From Mycoplasmataceae bacterium (lineage in GTDB: Bacteria > Bacillota_I > Bacilli_A > Mycoplasmatales > Hepatoplasmataceae), in the NCBI GenBank assembly GCA_013214845.1, contig JABSQC010000031.1, positions 1-7,554 of the forward strand: a stretch of 7,554 nt of DNA. Direction: 5' to 3'. Below the pieces are notes generated by a model. It was not told the DNA's origin, did not search any database, and was given only the letters and a program-made list of their open reading frames with translations. Of the stretch, positions 5,703 through 7,554 are shown piece by piece (the stretch's first letter is position 1; every line of letters begins with the position of its first letter). Position numbers and translations under genes: made by a program.

Positions 5703-7554
5703 TTATTCTGTTCATTTAGTTAGATTATTGTATGCATAATATGTAGCTAATACTGTTGTTGATATTCCTAATACATTTTGTAATATAAATTGTCAACCAC
5801 CATAATCTATTGAATAAAGTCCTGCACCTTCAGCAAATGCTGTTGATGCCATCATGGTTGGATTAGTAAATAGTAAGGCATTGCTTATTCCACCAAGGGC
5901 TGGTATGAAGTCTAGACCAGTATCATGACCTAGGTCTACATATCAAGCTATAGGCATTGATGAACCACCAAACATAAATAGTGCTACAAGCACTGATCCA
6001 AATCCTAATCAGAATATAGATTGGGATTTAGAGAATCTTACTATAAGAAGTGCAATAGCAGTAAACAATGCATAAGATACTAATAAATCATATACATATA
6101 TACCTCAATTAACACCACTTAGAACTGATAATGAACTATCATAATATGTTGGAATAAATGTAACCAATAATATCATAAAGATAATTACCGGCAAGAAGAA
6201 GAATACCAGAGATATCAATAGTGCATAGGTTATAAACTGATTTATTGATGAAAAACTTGTATCAATATATTTTAATTGTGAAGTTAACTTAGTTTTAAAC
6301 AACAAGTAACCTCAAGTACCTATAAGCACCGATACTCCCATGGTTATAGACATTGAGCCAAATATTGCTAATGCATTCTCTATTCCAGAGGCTGAATCAA
6401 ATGAACCTTTTGTAATAGTTAAAAAGAAAGTGAATACAAAATAAATTAAAAATATTCAAATACCAGGTGCTTTAAAAGAATTAATTAAAAGAGATTTTCT
6501 AAAAGCGTGAATTATATTAACTCTCTCTTGGTCATCAGATATAGTTACATTTGATTTAAATGGTGAAGTTAATTTAAATGATCTCTTGCTATATTTTGGT
6601 GAATTTTCATAAACTTCTTCATCGATTGTACTTTTGAAGTTTTTATCAAATTCTCTATCTGTAAAGTATTTATCTAGATAGTTTGATAATGATTTGTATT
6701 TTGAATTTATTTCAGCTATTGATTTATTATCTACTATTTGACCTTTGTGAACAAGAGCAACTCTATCAGCAAGACCTTTTATTTCTTCTTCTATGTGTGA
6801 AACAATAATAAGTGTAATATTGTTTTCTTTAACAAATATGTCTATGTACTTAATCATTCTTGATTTGAATGTCATATCAAGTCCAGTAGTAAATTCATCT
6901 AATATTAGTACTTCTGGTTTTTTAATAATAGACATCATTAAGTTAAGTTTTTGTTTTTGACCACCTGATATTTTGAATGAACTTTTAGAAAGAGATTCAG
7001 TCATTTCAAATTCTTCAGCCATTTCTTTAACGTGAGGAATAACTACTTCTTTTTTTCATTGTTTAAAAGACATATCTGATGGTCTTGTTCAATTTAAGTA
7101 AACAGTGTTTATAAGTAGATATTCAACAGAATCTTCCTTAGCAAATTCTGGTATTTGCATTTGGTAACCTATAACTTTTGAAAAGTTATCATTTGTTTTA
7201 TATCTTGGATAAGTTATATTTCCATTTGCAGGTTCTAAAAATCTAAGTATTGTATTTACTAATGTTGTTTTACCAGATCCATTATTACCAATAATTGCAA
7301 GTCTATCTCCTGCTTTTATTTCAAAATCAAGATTTTCAATTACTGTATTTTCGTCTCTGTTAAATAATTTCTTAGGTAAAAGAAGTGGTTTTTTCTTAAA
7401 ATATTTCAAAAATGTTTCTTTTATTCCATCTTTAAATATGATCAATGTAGGAGCCATTCGAATTTTGTATTTCTTTTTAGCTATAGGGCAAAAGGCTATA
7501 TCTGGTCTATAATATATTACATTTTCTAATTTATCCCACTCATTAAATTTATTA
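5703..7554 (-). CDS. ABC exporter half-transporter: N-terminal ATPase fused to ABC-2-like permease (N-terminus off right edge)
   Basis: The frame is open from the right edge to TAA 5703-5705; 616 residues are visible and the true start is outside, since the frame continues upstream of the Met at 7457 without a stop. Residue numbers here count from the edge. ATPase: Walker A GNNGSGKTT (89-97), Q-loop in IGYQMQ, signature ISGGQ (195-199), Walker B VLILDE (215-220), D-loop GLD and switch His253 in IIVSH, all intact. A charged linker of about 75 residues leads to six hydrophobic segments between 366 and 616, resembling an ABC-2 permease. It should act as a homodimer, or pair with another half, to export a substrate that cannot be named. 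About 45 residues before the ATPase core, Lys-rich (KYFKKKPLLLPKK), are extra to a minimal domain. Nine Trp are TGA and one is TGG. A terminator follows directly, so it ends its transcription unit. Confidence 0.88.

Overview
This AT-rich window reads sensibly only under genetic code 4, where TGA encodes tryptophan. Five of its seven genes would be cut by TGA under the standard code. In each case the frame continues unshifted across the TGA, at positions where conserved Trp or aromatic residues make sense. This points to a Mollicute. The Spiroplasma/Mesoplasma/Entomoplasma/Mycoplasma group is likely, but I cannot fix the genus. All seven genes lie on the minus strand, so transcription runs from the right edge to the left edge.

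In order of transcription: (1) 7554-5703, an ABC exporter half-transporter with fused ATPase and permease, its N-terminus beyond the right edge, ended by a clear intrinsic terminator at 5664-5688; (2) 5638-4739, an unrecognised 299-aa protein whose C-terminus looks like a Cys4 HNH module that has lost its catalytic His; (3) 4611-3718, a membrane-anchored, acidic, Ser/Thr/Asp-rich surface protein with an internal duplication, a long polyserine tract and a Gly/Tyr/Phe-rich tail, with the only good Shine-Dalgarno site in the window and its own terminator at 3663-3693; (4) 3624-2953, an unrecognised six-helix membrane protein; (5) 2890-2135, a nitroreductase-family flavoprotein; (6) 2107-404, a complete MATE-family exporter; (7) 352-1, the N-terminal part of a second MATE paralogue that runs off the left edge.

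The theme is cell envelope and export: one ABC exporter, two tandem MATE exporters, a surface protein and a multi-pass membrane protein. The nitroreductase and the HNH-like protein are the two predicted soluble proteins. The two strong terminators divide the window into at least three transcription units: ABC alone, HNH-like plus surface protein, and membrane protein to MATE1. The surface gene also has its own promoter. Most gene starts lack a Shine-Dalgarno sequence and instead have a -10-like hexamer almost touching the ATG, which suggests leaderless or near-leaderless transcripts.

No gene-free stretch exceeds 300 bases, and I saw no tRNA, rRNA, CRISPR or insertion sequence. I did not find a convincing multi-gene novel system. 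The most unusual items are the polyserine/Gly-Tyr surface protein and the degenerate HNH protein next to it.
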